Source: Clostridiales bacterium
GTDB taxonomy: Bacteria > Bacillota > Clostridia > Lachnospirales > Lachnospiraceae
Length of the DNA: 32,613 nucleotides
Assembly: GCA_012519695.1 (NCBI GenBank)
Contig: JAAYPT010000082.1
Span: forward strand, 1-32,613
Reading direction: 5' to 3'
Shown: positions 17,442 to 26,694 of the stretch, piece after piece
Layout: every line of letters begins with the position of its first letter
Position numbering within the stretch: the stretch's first letter is position 1
Notes under the pieces: generated by a model
Told to the model about the DNA's origin: nothing
What the model saw: only the letters and a program-made list of their open reading frames with translations
The model's database searches: none
Translations under genes and position numbers: made by a program

Positions 17442-17471
17442 GAAAATAGAGCGGAACTCCGCTCTATTTTC
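17442..17471 (-). terminator. Terminator of rpsO
   Basis: On the minus strand GAAAATAGAGCGGA pairs with TCCGCTCTATTTTC around a tiny loop, 16 nt after the rpsO stop codon. The T-run is short. Partial read-through into pnp is likely. Confidence 0.75.
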
Positions 17472-17487
17472 TATAACCGCCAGAAAA

Positions 17488-17754
17488 TTACTTTCTGATA
17501 CCTAAACGGTCAATTAATGTACGATATCTTTCGATATCAACCTTCTTCAGGTATGCAAGTAAACCACGTCTCTGACCTACCATTTTCAAAAATCCTCTTC
17601 TGGAATGATGATCCTTTGGATTCTCTTTTAAGTGATCTGTTAACTCCTGAATTCTTGCTGTTAAAATAGCAACCTGTACTTCTGGTGAACCTGTATCTCC
17701 AGGTGTTCTTCCGTACTCAGCGATGATTGCCTGTTTCTTTTCCTTTGCTATCAT
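17488..17754 (-). CDS. rpsO: 30S ribosomal protein S15
   Basis: An 88-residue S15 of exactly the expected length. The conserved [17 protein letters not shown] and [19 protein letters not shown] stretches, which bind 16S rRNA, are intact, as is the C-terminal [19 protein letters not shown] lies 8 nt before the ATG. It has its own promoter and a folded leader of about 100 nt, so it is probably autoregulated. It is upstream of pnp. Confidence 0.98.
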   Translation of the reverse strand: MIAKEKKQAIIAEYGRTPGDTGSPEVQVAILTARIQELTDHLKENPKDHHSRRGFLKMVGQRRGLLAYLKKVDIERYRTLIDRLGIRK

Positions 17755-17783
17755 AATGATAACCTCCTCTAATTCTTAAAATC

Positions 17784-17840
17784 GCCCTGTTACTGTGCAT
17801 ATTAAGTAATGGTTGGAGTGTCCGATTACTGAATATGGGC
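17784..17840 (-). promoter_or_regulatory. Folded rpsO leader (candidate S15 autoregulatory element)
   Basis: On the minus strand GCCC pairs with GGGC at the base, and inside it ATATTCAGTAAT pairs with ATTACTTAATAT with one mismatch. The element lies between the promoter and the ribosome binding site. Autoregulation of rpsO by S15 through leader structures is established in several bacteria; this fold is only a candidate and was not matched to a published motif. Confidence 0.5.
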
Positions 17841-17856
17841 TTATTCACACCAATGC

Positions 17857-17886
17857 ATTATAACATAGTTATTCTATGCTTGTAAA
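17857..17886 (-). promoter_or_regulatory. Promoter of rpsO
   Basis: On the minus strand -35 TTTACA and -10 TATAAT are separated by 18 bp. The spacer carries a CATAG/CTATG dyad. It lies between the NlpC/P60 stop codon and the S15 leader. Confidence 0.75.
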
Positions 17887-17892
17887 GCACTT

Positions 17893-18945
17893 TTAATCAT
17901 TTAATAAACGAACAACACAAATCGGTGTACGATAAAAAGCATTTGAAATTTTAATTCCAGTTTTTGCTGAACTTGCATGTACAACTTGTCCACCGCCGAT
18001 ATACATTGCAACATGGCTGATACTCTTACCACTTCCATAGAAGAACAAATCTCCCGGTTTTGCCTGTGAAGCATCAATTCTTGTACCACAGTTCGCCTGT
18101 GCTTTAGATGAATGAGGTAAATAAATACCGTATTTTTCATAAATTCTCATGGTAAATCCGGAACAATCCACTCCGTTTGTAAGGCTTGTGCCACCCCAAA
18201 CATAACGGTTACCTACGAACTGGCATGCATATTGTATCATATCTACACGAACATCCGATACACCCTGTCCATACTGAAGTTCTGTTAATGTCATCGCCTT
18301 TGGCAACTCTTCTGCTAAAGTTACAAATTCTTTTGCAACATAACATTCATCACCATCTACATCTACTTTTATCCAATCACCTAAGTCTTCTAATACTTGT
18401 AATTCTTCGCCTTCAGCTATGGTTGTCCAGATACTGCATTCTGTATTGGGTTCGGTTCTTGCATTTAAAGTCATTGTATTGGAAGTCGCCATCGTAGACT
18501 TCACTTCTTCTGCCTTTTGTGCTGCCACATCTCCGGTAAATAAAAACTCACTTTTTACATATCCGGTAACATCACCTGACTGTATCTTGGTCCATTCTCC
18601 TTCGGTACCTAATATTTCACATCCGGCATCCTTTGGTAACTTTCCTACCAAATCATAATCTTCCCCGGCACCTTCACGAATATTCAAATGATTGTCAACA
18701 TTTGCAATTCCAAGATTTGTATATCCACATATTGTAGTTGCTGTAGCATCTGGATTTGCAGCTGTTGTATTCTGTGCTTCTACCGCAGACATTCCCACAC
18801 CTGCACCACTGGCAAGGCTCTCACCTAATACAGCGGTAATTCCTGCATTTACTCCATTTGCTGCTTCTGCATAAGTAGGAGCTATACTACAAATTGTAAC
18901 GCCTGCCATACAGGCTGCAATTATTTTTTTTACTTCATATCTCAT
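17893..18945 (-). CDS. Secreted SH3-NlpC/P60 cell-wall hydrolase
   Basis: A 350-residue exported peptidoglycan hydrolase. A signal sequence (about residues 5-29) is followed by an Ala/Thr-rich linker, two bacterial SH3 domains (about 85-137, with HLNIREGAGEDYDLVGKL, and about 157-210, with TLNARTEPNTECSIWTTI) and a C-terminal NlpC/P60 domain (about 232-350). Catalytic residues are in place: Cys261 in DCSGF, His311 in SHVAMYIG and His323 in VVHAS. The SH3 domains should bind the wall and the NlpC/P60 domain should cut stem peptides. I chose the ATG with GGAGG 6 nt upstream over an in-frame GTG twelve codons earlier. The gene has its own promoter and an unusual hairpin-bearing leader. Confidence 0.95.
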   Translation of the reverse strand: MRYEVKKIIAACMAGVTICSIAPTYAEAANGVNAGITAVLGESLASGAGVGMSAVEAQNTTAANPDATATTICGYTNLGIANVDNHLNIREGAGEDYDLVGKLPKDAGCEILGTEGEWTKIQSGDVTGYVKSEFLFTGDVAAQKAEEVKSTMATSNTMTLNARTEPNTECSIWTTIAEGEELQVLEDLGDWIKVDVDGDECYVAKEFVTLAEELPKAMTLTELQYGQGVSDVRVDMIQYACQFVGNRYVWGGTSLTNGVDCSGFTMRIYEKYGIYLPHSSKAQANCGTRIDASQAKPGDLFFYGSGKSISHVAMYIGGGQVVHASSAKTGIKISNAFYRTPICVVRLLND

Positions 18946-19010
18946 ATTTGACCTCCGCGCTGACTCTCCCGCTCGTACCACTCAAAATTTTTTCGCTAAT
19001 CGCGTAAACA

Positions 19011-19047
19011 AAAAACAGTAGAATATTTATGATACCCTACTGTTTTT
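19011..19047 (-). terminator. Terminator-like hairpin directly after the NlpC/P60 promoter
   Basis: On the minus strand AAAAACAGTAG pairs with CTACTGTTTTT and is followed by further T residues. It can terminate the long operon that ends with the Na/Pi cotransporter gene 61 nt upstream. However, a near-perfect promoter lies between that gene and the hairpin, so it is also the very start of the NlpC/P60 leader. Confidence 0.75.
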
Positions 19048-19054
19048 CTTTGCT

Positions 19055-19083
19055 ATTATATCAACCAAAAATTACATTGTCAA
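19055..19083 (-). promoter_or_regulatory. Consensus promoter of the NlpC/P60 gene
   Basis: On the minus strand -35 TTGACA and -10 TATAAT, both perfect, are separated by exactly 17 bp. This is the best sigma-A promoter in the window. Transcription should begin about 5 nt before the hairpin at 19011-19047. Confidence 0.9.
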
Positions 19084-19108
19084 GTTTTTTGTAACATTTA
19101 TGTAATAT

Positions 19109-20740
19109 TTATATAGTTTCTTCTTCTGGATCTTTCTCCAAAATAGAAAATGCAATATTGGTAGAATGATCTCCGATACGTTCCAATCCTGTCACCAGGT
19201 CTGTGAATATAATTCCTGCCATTGGAGAACATTTTCCCTTTGCCATACGTTTTACATGATTCTGCTGAAGCTCACGTTCCATACGGTCAATGCTGTTTTC
19301 TAATTCCATGATTTCGTTTTGCATGTCCGCATTCTGTGTAATAAACATTTCCATGGATTCTTTGAAAATGCGCATCGCTCTTTCATGCATTTCTAAAATT
19401 TCTTTTGTTCCCTTCTTAGTAAAGGAAATTCCATCTTCGATACATTTGATTGCCGCATCTGCAATGTTTTCCGCATGATCGCCAATTCTTTCGATATCAC
19501 TTACTACATGGAACAACCCGCCGATTCTTTCTGCATCTGCAACAGGAAGCTGCAACTGATTAATCTTTACCAGATAATTTGTGATTTCATGACTCAAAAA
19601 GTCAATCTGTTTTTCGGTTTCATATACCTGTTGAATCTTTTCCTGTGAACCATCAAAAAAGCCTTCCATAGAAAGTTCCAAATTGTCATATGCCATCTTT
19701 GCCATACGTTCAATTTCCTGTGTTGTTTCTACTACAGCAGTAGATGGAGAGAAAATATTTTGTTTTCCAATATACATGAGTTGATAGTCCTGATTTTCTT
19801 TATCTTCTCCTGGAATAATCAGCTTTGTCAATGCCACAAACTGTGACGATAACGGCAAGAACAAAATTGTCTGGAAGGTCTTAAACAAGGTATCGGCATT
19901 TGCCACACATCTTCCTACGTCAGAACCTGATATTTTTAAAATAAACGGTTCGAAATACTGCATGCCTAACGCTAATAGCAATCCGATAATCACCATTCCG
20001 AATACGTTAAACATTACATGAATTAACGCTGCTCGTTTTGCCTCTTTTCTTGTATCTAAGCTTGCTAAAACCGCCGGTGTACAGGAACCGATATTACATC
20101 CCAAAATTACATAGAAACAAACAGAAAGGTCTATCAATCCCTGTCCTGCCATTAATAATAAAATACTAACGGTAACGGAAGAACTCTGCACTATCACGGT
20201 AATTACAGTTCCCATTAAAATTCCAAGTAATGGATTATCAAGACTTCCTAATACATGAAGTACAGATTGATAATTTCTTAAATCTGCCATGGCATCTTTC
20301 ATCATACTGATTCCCATAAACAGCGCACCAAATCCCAGAATTACCTCACCGATTTTCTTTACCATAGGCTTCTTTCCAAACATCATGAAAACGGCACCTA
20401 CAAACAAAATAAACGGTGCTACTCCGGTTAAATTAAATGCAACTAACTGAGAAGTGATTGTTGTACCGATATTCGCACCAAATATAATTCCTACAGATTG
20501 TGCTAACGACATGATTCCGGCGTTAACGAAACTAACTACCATTACTGTAGTCGCACCTGACGACTGAATAATAGCCGTAAATAATGCTCCAAAAATAACT
20601 GCAACAATTTTATTCTTGGTCATCACCTCTAAAATACTACGAAGTTTTGCTCCTGCTGCCTTTTGTAATCCCTGACTCATAAAAGTCATTCCAAATAAAA
20701 ATAGTCCAAGACCACCTAACAATGTTAAAATAAGCTCCAT
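19109..20740 (-). CDS. Na+/phosphate cotransporter with PhoU-like domain
   Basis: A 543-residue protein of the NptA/PNaS family. The first about 310 residues are polytopic and contain the two inverted repeats with signature QSS motifs: IIQSSGATTVMVVSFVNAG and VIVQSSSVTVSILLLMAG. A helical PhoU-like region follows (about 345-540, with SDIERIGDHAENIAD and a second ERIGDHSTNIA). These proteins carry phosphate with Na+ in either direction; the PhoU part is thought to be regulatory. The ATG is chosen over a GTG that overlaps the ribF stop codon; AAGGGTG lies before it. Only 5 nt separate it from ribF, so it belongs to the translation operon transcript. Confidence 0.92.
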   Translation of the reverse strand: MELILTLLGGLGLFLFGMTFMSQGLQKAAGAKLRSILEVMTKNKIVAVIFGALFTAIIQSSGATTVMVVSFVNAGIMSLAQSVGIIFGANIGTTITSQLVAFNLTGVAPFILFVGAVFMMFGKKPMVKKIGEVILGFGALFMGISMMKDAMADLRNYQSVLHVLGSLDNPLLGILMGTVITVIVQSSSVTVSILLLMAGQGLIDLSVCFYVILGCNIGSCTPAVLASLDTRKEAKRAALIHVMFNVFGMVIIGLLLALGMQYFEPFILKISGSDVGRCVANADTLFKTFQTILFLPLSSQFVALTKLIIPGEDKENQDYQLMYIGKQNIFSPSTAVVETTQEIERMAKMAYDNLELSMEGFFDGSQEKIQQVYETEKQIDFLSHEITNYLVKINQLQLPVADAERIGGLFHVVSDIERIGDHAENIADAAIKCIEDGISFTKKGTKEILEMHERAMRIFKESMEMFITQNADMQNEIMELENSIDRMERELQQNHVKRMAKGKCSPMAGIIFTDLVTGLERIGDHSTNIAFSILEKDPEEETI

Positions 20741-20745
20741 ATTTT

Positions 20746-21675
20746 TCACCCTTGATTTTCTCTGAAATATTGTTTTCCTAATGCAACATCATGTGACATC
20801 TGCTTTTTTAAATCCTCTAACGATTCAAACTTTTTTTCCGCCCTTATTTTTGTGATAAAGCTTACCTTTACTTCTTTTCCATAGATATCTTCATCAAAAT
20901 CAAATATATGAGTTTCTACACCTACCGGATTTTTCCCTTCTACTGTGGGTTTGCACCCTATATTGGTTATTCCCGGATGTATTTTTCCATCCCATTCTGT
21001 TACAGAAAAATATACCCCAAAAGGCGGTAACAGTTTTTCATCTGGTGGAATCAGATTAATTGTGGGAATTCCAAGCACTGCTTTTCCCATTTTTTTTCCG
21101 TGAAGAATTGTTCCTTCTACGAAGTAACGATATCCCAACAATTCATTTGCCTTTTCAATATTGCCTGCTACTATCTGTTCTCTTACAAATGTGCTGCTAA
21201 TATCTCTTCCATCTTCTTGCATCTTATCTACTACTTCTACTTCGTATCCGTATTTAGAAGCATATTGCCGAAGCATATGATAGTCTCCTCGGCGATTATG
21301 ACCGAAATGAAAATCTTTTCCTACTACCATACACTTTACATTGAGCTGGTTAACCATATACTCAATGAACAATTCCGGTTCCATGCACATAATCTCTTTT
21401 GTAAATGGACATTCTATAAGATAATCAACACCAACCTTTTCAAAAAGCTGACTTTTTTCTTCGTTTGTAGTAAGTACCTTTGCTGCTACATGATCCACAC
21501 TTTTTCTTGGAGGAATATCAAACGTGAAAACGACTGCTTTTAATCCCTCCTGCTTCTTTTGAAACATATAATCCATTAACAATTCATGTCCTCGATGAAG
21601 TCCATCAAATTTTCCCAGAGACAAAACCGTTGGTTCCTCTATTTTAAATGCTGTTGTTCCTTTTATGTATTCCAT
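20746..21675 (-). CDS. ribF: Bifunctional riboflavin kinase / FAD synthetase
   Basis: A 309-residue enzyme making FMN and then FAD from riboflavin. The N-terminal adenylyltransferase domain has LGKFDGLHRGH (residues 20-30) and the DFHFGHNRRGD segment. The C-terminal kinase domain has GKAVLGIPTINL, FGVYFSV, GITNIGCKPTVEG, ETHIFDFDEDIYG and LKKQMSHDVALGKQYF. The usual IGFPTAN motif is replaced by LGIPTIN, a mild variation. It starts 9 nt after truB with a weak ribosome binding site, which suggests translational coupling. Confidence 0.96.
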   Translation of the reverse strand: MEYIKGTTAFKIEEPTVLSLGKFDGLHRGHELLMDYMFQKKQEGLKAVVFTFDIPPRKSVDHVAAKVLTTNEEKSQLFEKVGVDYLIECPFTKEIMCMEPELFIEYMVNQLNVKCMVVGKDFHFGHNRRGDYHMLRQYASKYGYEVEVVDKMQEDGRDISSTFVREQIVAGNIEKANELLGYRYFVEGTILHGKKMGKAVLGIPTINLIPPDEKLLPPFGVYFSVTEWDGKIHPGITNIGCKPTVEGKNPVGVETHIFDFDEDIYGKEVKVSFITKIRAEKKFESLEDLKKQMSHDVALGKQYFRENQG

Positions 21676-21684
21676 GATTGTGTC

Positions 21685-22617
21685 CTATTCCCTAAAAATC
21701 TTAATCGGTCTGATATCCTTATACTTATCGTTATATTGATAAACACCTATAAATTGATGCTTAGAATCATAAATTCGAAGTTTTTGTTGCTTTAAATCTT
21801 CCTGCCATCCCACCAGCCATTCTGCTTGCATAGCATTTCCATTATACAACATTTTGGTAAATTCTTCTCTGACACTAAGTTTTGGATATTCCTCAAAGAC
21901 TTCTTCTACTTTAAGAATTACATCTCCTAAGCTTTCTGTGCTAAGTTCCTGTCCTTTTTCTTCTCGGACTTGTGCTGCAATCTGCTCTATCTGTGTTAAA
22001 CGCAATGCATTTTCCAGTGTAAACTGAGATACTTTCGTACGAAGTAAGGATTCCATACATCCTCCGCACCCCAATTTTTCACCAATATCCTGACAAAGCG
22101 TACGGATATATGTTCCCTTGGAACAGTGCACAGTTAGTTTTACTCGTGGAAGCTCAATTTCTTCTATATCTATAGAAAAAATCTGCACTTCTCGAGGCTT
22201 TCTCTCTACCTCGATACCTGCCCTTGCCAAATCACAAAGCTTTTTTCCATTCACTTTCAATGCTGAATACATTGGCGGAATCTGGGCATAAGTACCTACA
22301 AATCCCGCTATTACTTCTTTTACTTGTTCTTCGGTGCAGGTAACTTCTCTTTTTTCCAGTACTGTGCCGGTGATATCCTGTGTATCTGTTTTTTCTCCTA
22401 GCAACAATACCGTCTCATATACTTTATCTTTTTCTGTCAGCATATCACATACTTTTGTTGCTTTTCCTAAGCATACAGGAAGAACCCCTTCTGCCTCCGG
22501 GTCCAGCGTTCCGGTATGTCCTATTTTCTTTTGTTTGAGAATTCCACGAAGTTTTGCTACCACATCATGGGAGGTAAATCCTCTTTCCTTGTACACATTA
22601 ATTATGCCATTAATCAT
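21685..22617 (-). CDS. truB: tRNA pseudouridine-55 synthase
   Basis: A 310-residue enzyme that makes the universal pseudouridine-55 in the tRNA T-loop. The catalytic motif KIGHTGTLDPEAEGVLPVCLG contains nucleophile Asp39. QIPPMYSALKVNGKKLCDLARAG and CSKGTYIRTLCQDIGEKLGCGG are further family signatures. The C-terminal part resembles a PUA-like extension. It begins 7 nt after nrnA. Confidence 0.97.
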   Translation of the reverse strand: MINGIINVYKERGFTSHDVVAKLRGILKQKKIGHTGTLDPEAEGVLPVCLGKATKVCDMLTEKDKVYETVLLLGEKTDTQDITGTVLEKREVTCTEEQVKEVIAGFVGTYAQIPPMYSALKVNGKKLCDLARAGIEVERKPREVQIFSIDIEEIELPRVKLTVHCSKGTYIRTLCQDIGEKLGCGGCMESLLRTKVSQFTLENALRLTQIEQIAAQVREEKGQELSTESLGDVILKVEEVFEEYPKLSVREEFTKMLYNGNAMQAEWLVGWQEDLKQQKLRIYDSKHQFIGVYQYNDKYKDIRPIKIFRE

Positions 22618-22624
22618 AACGATA

Positions 22625-23572
22625 TTACAATTGCTCCTTTATATCTTCACACAATACACTGATGATTCGCTCCGGTGTCTCACTCATTGTAGCACCTGCT
22701 GCTCTAACATGTCCACCACCTTGATGTTTCATCGCAATTGCCGCCACATCAACATTACCATTGGAACGCATACTTACTTTCCAGGTTCCGTCTTCATTTT
22801 CATATAAAAATATTGCCACTTCCACATCTTTTGTGATTCGTAACTGACTTACAATTCCCTCTAAATGTTTCGGTAAGACATGGTAATGTTCCATTTCTTT
22901 TTGAGAAATGGTCGTTGCAATACATGCTCCTTCTAAATACAGCATACTATTTAGTAATGCCTGACCTAATATCTTATTCTGTTCAAAGGTCTTTGTATAA
23001 AAAGTTTCATCTACAATCTTGGAAAAATCAATTCCTTTTCCCATCAATTTTCCTGCAATATTCATGGTTTTTGCTGATGTACAAGAATACTGGAATACAC
23101 CTGTATCATGCACCATGCCTACATAGATACATTCTGCAATCTCTTTTGTGATTTTTTCTTCTTCTAATAATTCAAAAACCAGCTCGGATGCCGAACTTGC
23201 TTCCGGAAAAATATAGTTTTCATCTGCAAAACTTGCATTACTTACATGATGGTCAATACATACTGTTTTTTGGGCAGTTTTAAAGTATTTCACTGCGTTT
23301 CCAAGTCTTCCTGTATCACCACAATCCTGTACAATACACAAATCATACACTTGGTTTGAATCACAGTTATTTTTTATTTTCTCTGCATTTTTCAAAAACT
23401 TAAAAATATTAGGGATTGGCTCCAAATACAAATCTACTTCAATATTCGGATACCATGTTTTGATATAATTATAGGTTGCTAAACAGGAACCTACACAGTC
23501 CCCATCCGGACGTACATGTCCGGCAATGGCAACTGTTTCTACCTGTTCCAGCTGTGAAGCCAGATTCTCCAT
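22625..23572 (-). CDS. nrnA: DHH-DHHA1 phosphoesterase (NrnA-type oligoribonuclease)
   Basis: A 315-residue DHH phosphodiesterase that degrades nanoRNAs and/or pAp, and in some relatives pApA. The metal motifs are AIAGHVRPDGDCVGS (His19, Asp23, Asp25), VQDCGDTGRLG and the DHH triad at residues 107-109 in CIDHHVSN. The C-terminal DHHA1 substrate-binding domain ends with GGGHVRAAGAT. It lies between rbfA (3-nt gap) and truB, the standard Firmicutes place. Confidence 0.94.
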   Translation of the reverse strand: MENLASQLEQVETVAIAGHVRPDGDCVGSCLATYNYIKTWYPNIEVDLYLEPIPNIFKFLKNAEKIKNNCDSNQVYDLCIVQDCGDTGRLGNAVKYFKTAQKTVCIDHHVSNASFADENYIFPEASSASELVFELLEEEKITKEIAECIYVGMVHDTGVFQYSCTSAKTMNIAGKLMGKGIDFSKIVDETFYTKTFEQNKILGQALLNSMLYLEGACIATTISQKEMEHYHVLPKHLEGIVSQLRITKDVEVAIFLYENEDGTWKVSMRSNGNVDVAAIAMKHQGGGHVRAAGATMSETPERIISVLCEDIKEQL

Positions 23573-23575
23573 AAT

Positions 23576-23932
23576 TTACTGCTCCTTATTTACATCATCA
23601 ATCAGCTTTGACATATTTACACCATATTCAATAGACTGATCCAGTACAAACCGAATCTCCGGTGTATTTCTCAGATTGATATTCTTTGCTAATTTACTCC
23701 GAATATATCCTTCTGCACTCTTTAAACCTGCCAAAGTATCTTTTTGAGATTCTTCATCTCCCAATACACTGATATATGCTTTGCAGCTCTTTAAGTCCGG
23801 AGCAACTTCTACTGCTACCACGGAAGTTAACGGATTGATTCGTGGGTCTTTTATTTCCCCACGAATGATATTACTTAATTCTCTTAAAACTTCTCCGTTT
23901 ACTCGTGTATTTTTAATACTGTTTTTTCTCAT
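23576..23932 (-). CDS. rbfA: Ribosome-binding factor A
   Basis: A 118-residue KH-like protein that helps mature the 5' end of 16S rRNA in the 30S subunit. Typical features are the N-terminal RVNGEVLRELSNIIRGEIKDPRINPLTSVVAVEV and the C-terminal IRSKLAKNINLRNTPEIRFVLDQSIEYG. Length is normal. It starts 16 nt after infB and ends 3 nt before nrnA. Confidence 0.97.
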   Translation of the reverse strand: MRKNSIKNTRVNGEVLRELSNIIRGEIKDPRINPLTSVVAVEVAPDLKSCKAYISVLGDEESQKDTLAGLKSAEGYIRSKLAKNINLRNTPEIRFVLDQSIEYGVNMSKLIDDVNKEQ

Positions 23933-23948
23933 ATTCTTTCCTCAAGTC

Positions 23949-26678
23949 CTATCGTGGAACCTCTACCATAGTATATGCTTCTACTATATCCTGTTCCTGA
24001 ATATCATTAAATCCTTCAAAGACAAGACCACATTCATAGCCTGCTTTTACTTCTTTTACATCATCCTTAAATCTCTTCAAAGATGCCAAATCTCCTTCAA
24101 AAATCTGTTCACCTTCACGAGAAATACGCACTTTGCAACCTCTCTGGAATACACCGTCCAATACATAGGAACCAGCAATATTTCCAACTCCGGAAGCTTT
24201 GAATATCTGGCGCACTTCTGCATGACCCAAAACTTTTTCTTCGAATATTGGGTCTAACATGCCCTTCATAGCTGCCTGAACATCTTCAATAGCGTTATAA
24301 ATAACCTTATACAGTCTAACATCTACGCCTTCACGCTCTGCGGTTGCTTTTGCTGTTGCATCCGGACGTACATTGAATCCAATAATAATTGCATTGGATG
24401 CAGATGCAAGGCTTACATCAGATTCATTGATAGCACCAACACCACCATGAATTACCTTTACAACTACTTCTTCATTAGAAAGTTTTACAAGACTTTGTTT
24501 TACGGCTTCTACGGAACCCTGAACATCTGCCTTTACAATGATTGGAAGTTCTTTTACATTACCAGACTGAATCTGAGTGAACAAATCATCCAGTGACATT
24601 CTGGATTTTGTTTCTTCCAACATTTTTTCTCTTCCTTCAGAAATAAAGGTATCTGCAAAACTCTTAGCTTCTTTTTCAGAATCTGTACATACAAAGATTT
24701 CCCCAGCATTTGGAACATTATTCAATCCTAATATTTCCACCGGTGTAGAAGGTCCTGCTTCTTTTACTCTTCTTCCCTTGTCATCAATCATAGCTCTGAC
24801 TTTACCATAGCAGCTTCCGCATGCAATCGGCTGTCCTACTTTCAAAGTACCTTTCTGTACTAAAACAGTTGCAACAGAACCTCTTCCCTTATCAAGCTGT
24901 GCCTCGATTACAACACCTCTTGCATTTCTCTTTGGATTTGCTTTTAATTCACAGATTTCTGCTGTTAAAAGTATCATTTCTAACAACTGCTCGATACCTT
25001 CGTGTGTACGCGCAGAAACCGGTACGAAAATAGTACTTCCACCCCAGTCTTCCGGAATTAATTCATATTCTGCTAATTCCTGTTTTACACGCTCGATATT
25101 CGCACTTGGTTTATCCATTTTATTTACAGCTACAATAATTTCTACTCCTGCTGCTTTTGCATGGCTAATTGCTTCTACCGTCTGTGGCATTACACCATCG
25201 TCTGCTGCTACTACAAGGATTGCAATATCTGTAGAATTAGCACCACGCATACGCATTGCAGTAAATGCTTCATGTCCCGGTGTATCTAAGAATGTAATCT
25301 TTTCTCCGTTACACTCAACCATATATGCACCAATATGCTGTGTAATTCCACCTGCTTCACGGTCAATTACATGTGTATCACGAATTGCATCCAACAGGGA
25401 TGTTTTACCATGGTCTACATGACCCATAACACATACAACCGGTGGACGTTTTACCATATTTGCTTCGTCCTCGTCATCCTCTTTCAAAAGTTCTGCAATA
25501 ACATCAACTTTTTCTTCCATTTCACAAATACAGTTGAATTCTAATGCAATTTCTTCTGCTTCTTCAAATGTAATCTCACTGTTTACAGTTACCATATTTC
25601 CCTGTAAGAATAATTTCTTGATAATTACAGAAGCCTGAACTTTCATGCGATCTGCTAATTCTTTAATAGTCATCTTTTCTGGAAGTGTAATTGTTTTAAT
25701 GGTATCTTCTTCCTTCTGCTGTGGTTGTGGAGCAGGTTGCTGTTTTTTCTTTTTAGTGCTCTTCTCTAAATTATCAAAACGCTCCTGCTTCTTTCCCATA
25801 ATATCCTTTTCATGACGCAGGTTATTATTCTTACGGTTTTCGCGTTCGCGACTTTCTTTTCCTCTTTCCTCTACTGCCGGAACAGGAGAATTCTGATTCA
25901 ACTTACTAATTTCCTGTTCAAAGCGGTTCTTGGAATTATTGGAACGGTTCTGACCATTTCGGTTATTATTTCTATCGCCTTGTGGACGTTGACGGTTTCC
26001 GTCCTGTCTTTGTCTCTGGTCGTTCTGCGGACGCTGCTGACGATTTCCGTCCTGTCTTTGTCTCTGGTCGTTCTGCGGACGTTGCTGACGATTTCCGTCC
26101 TGTCTCTGGTCATTCTGCGGACGCTGCTGACGGTTTCCGTCCTGTCTTTGTCTCTGGTCGTTCTGTGGACGTTGCTGACGGTTTCCGTCCTGTCTTTGTC
26201 TCTGGTCGTTCTGTGGACGCTGCTGACGGTTTTCATCACCATTTTGTCCCTGTGGACGCTGTTGACGATTTCCATCACCATTCTGTCCCTGTGGGCGTTG
26301 CTGACGGTTTCCATCCTGCTTTTGTCTTTGGTCATTCTGTGAATGTTGCTGACGATTTCCATCCTGTCTTCCACCCTGCTGTGAACGTTTTGGTGCAGTT
26401 TTGCTATTTTGTGGATTGAAAACGACTGTGATACTGGACTTCTTCTTTGGGCGTTCTGCTGCCTTTTTGTCCTTGTTTTCCTCTTTATTTGTTTCCTTCG
26501 TTTCTGCTGTTTTCTCTGTCTTACCGGAAAACCTCTCTTTTACCATAGAAATCACATCATCCTCAATGGAACTATTTGCTACTTTTCCGGTAATATTCTT
26601 CTCTTCAAGAAATTTTATAATATCTTTTGACTGTATATCTAATTCTTTTGCAAGTTCATGTACTCTGACTTTTGCCAT
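23949..26678 (-). CDS. infB: Translation initiation factor IF-2
   Basis: A 909-residue GTPase that brings initiator tRNA to the ribosome. Residues 1-50 are an IF2_N module, residues 51-330 a long basic low-complexity linker, and residues about 333-383 a second IF2_N module ([21 protein letters not shown]). The G domain has GHVDHGKT (419-426), DTPGH (465-469) and NKMD (519-522), followed by domains II, III and the tRNA-binding domain IV. The linker contains nine tandem Gln/Arg/Asn/Asp-rich repeats (about residues 104-234). It begins 16 nt after ylxQ, preceded by GGAGG. Confidence 0.97.
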   Translation of the reverse strand: MAKVRVHELAKELDIQSKDIIKFLEEKNITGKVANSSIEDDVISMVKERFSGKTEKTAETKETNKEENKDKKAAERPKKKSSITVVFNPQNSKTAPKRSQQGGRQDGNRQQHSQNDQRQKQDGNRQQRPQGQNGDGNRQQRPQGQNGDENRQQRPQNDQRQRQDGNRQQRPQNDQRQRQDGNRQQRPQNDQRQDGNRQQRPQNDQRQRQDGNRQQRPQNDQRQRQDGNRQRPQGDRNNNRNGQNRSNNSKNRFEQEISKLNQNSPVPAVEERGKESRERENRKNNNLRHEKDIMGKKQERFDNLEKSTKKKKQQPAPQPQQKEEDTIKTITLPEKMTIKELADRMKVQASVIIKKLFLQGNMVTVNSEITFEEAEEIALEFNCICEMEEKVDVIAELLKEDDEDEANMVKRPPVVCVMGHVDHGKTSLLDAIRDTHVIDREAGGITQHIGAYMVECNGEKITFLDTPGHEAFTAMRMRGANSTDIAILVVAADDGVMPQTVEAISHAKAAGVEIIVAVNKMDKPSANIERVKQELAEYELIPEDWGGSTIFVPVSARTHEGIEQLLEMILLTAEICELKANPKRNARGVVIEAQLDKGRGSVATVLVQKGTLKVGQPIACGSCYGKVRAMIDDKGRRVKEAGPSTPVEILGLNNVPNAGEIFVCTDSEKEAKSFADTFISEGREKMLEETKSRMSLDDLFTQIQSGNVKELPIIVKADVQGSVEAVKQSLVKLSNEEVVVKVIHGGVGAINESDVSLASASNAIIIGFNVRPDATAKATAEREGVDVRLYKVIYNAIEDVQAAMKGMLDPIFEEKVLGHAEVRQIFKASGVGNIAGSYVLDGVFQRGCKVRISREGEQIFEGDLASLKRFKDDVKEVKAGYECGLVFEGFNDIQEQDIVEAYTMVEVPR
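25977..26369 (-). repeat. In-frame tandem repeats in infB
   Basis: About nine repeats share the protein core [16 protein letters not shown]. The main DNA unit is 48 nt and is almost identical in the central copies; shorter variants ([14 protein letters not shown] type) lie towards the gene start. Every unit is a multiple of three, so copy-number change would keep the frame. Confidence 0.92.
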
Positions 26679-26694
26679 ACTCTTGTTACCTCCG

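Noticed and set aside
18946-19010. A c-di-AMP (ydaO-type) riboswitch in front of the NlpC/P60 gene.
   Set aside because: Only about 100 nt of leader are available, and I could not lay out the conserved ydaO core. A few shared short words such as GAGC and GTCAGC are not enough.
25898-26419. Long open frames in other frames across the IF-2 repeat region.
   Set aside because: They follow from the 48-nt repeats, which keep several frames open at once. Their products are low-complexity, and infB has the intact conserved protein.
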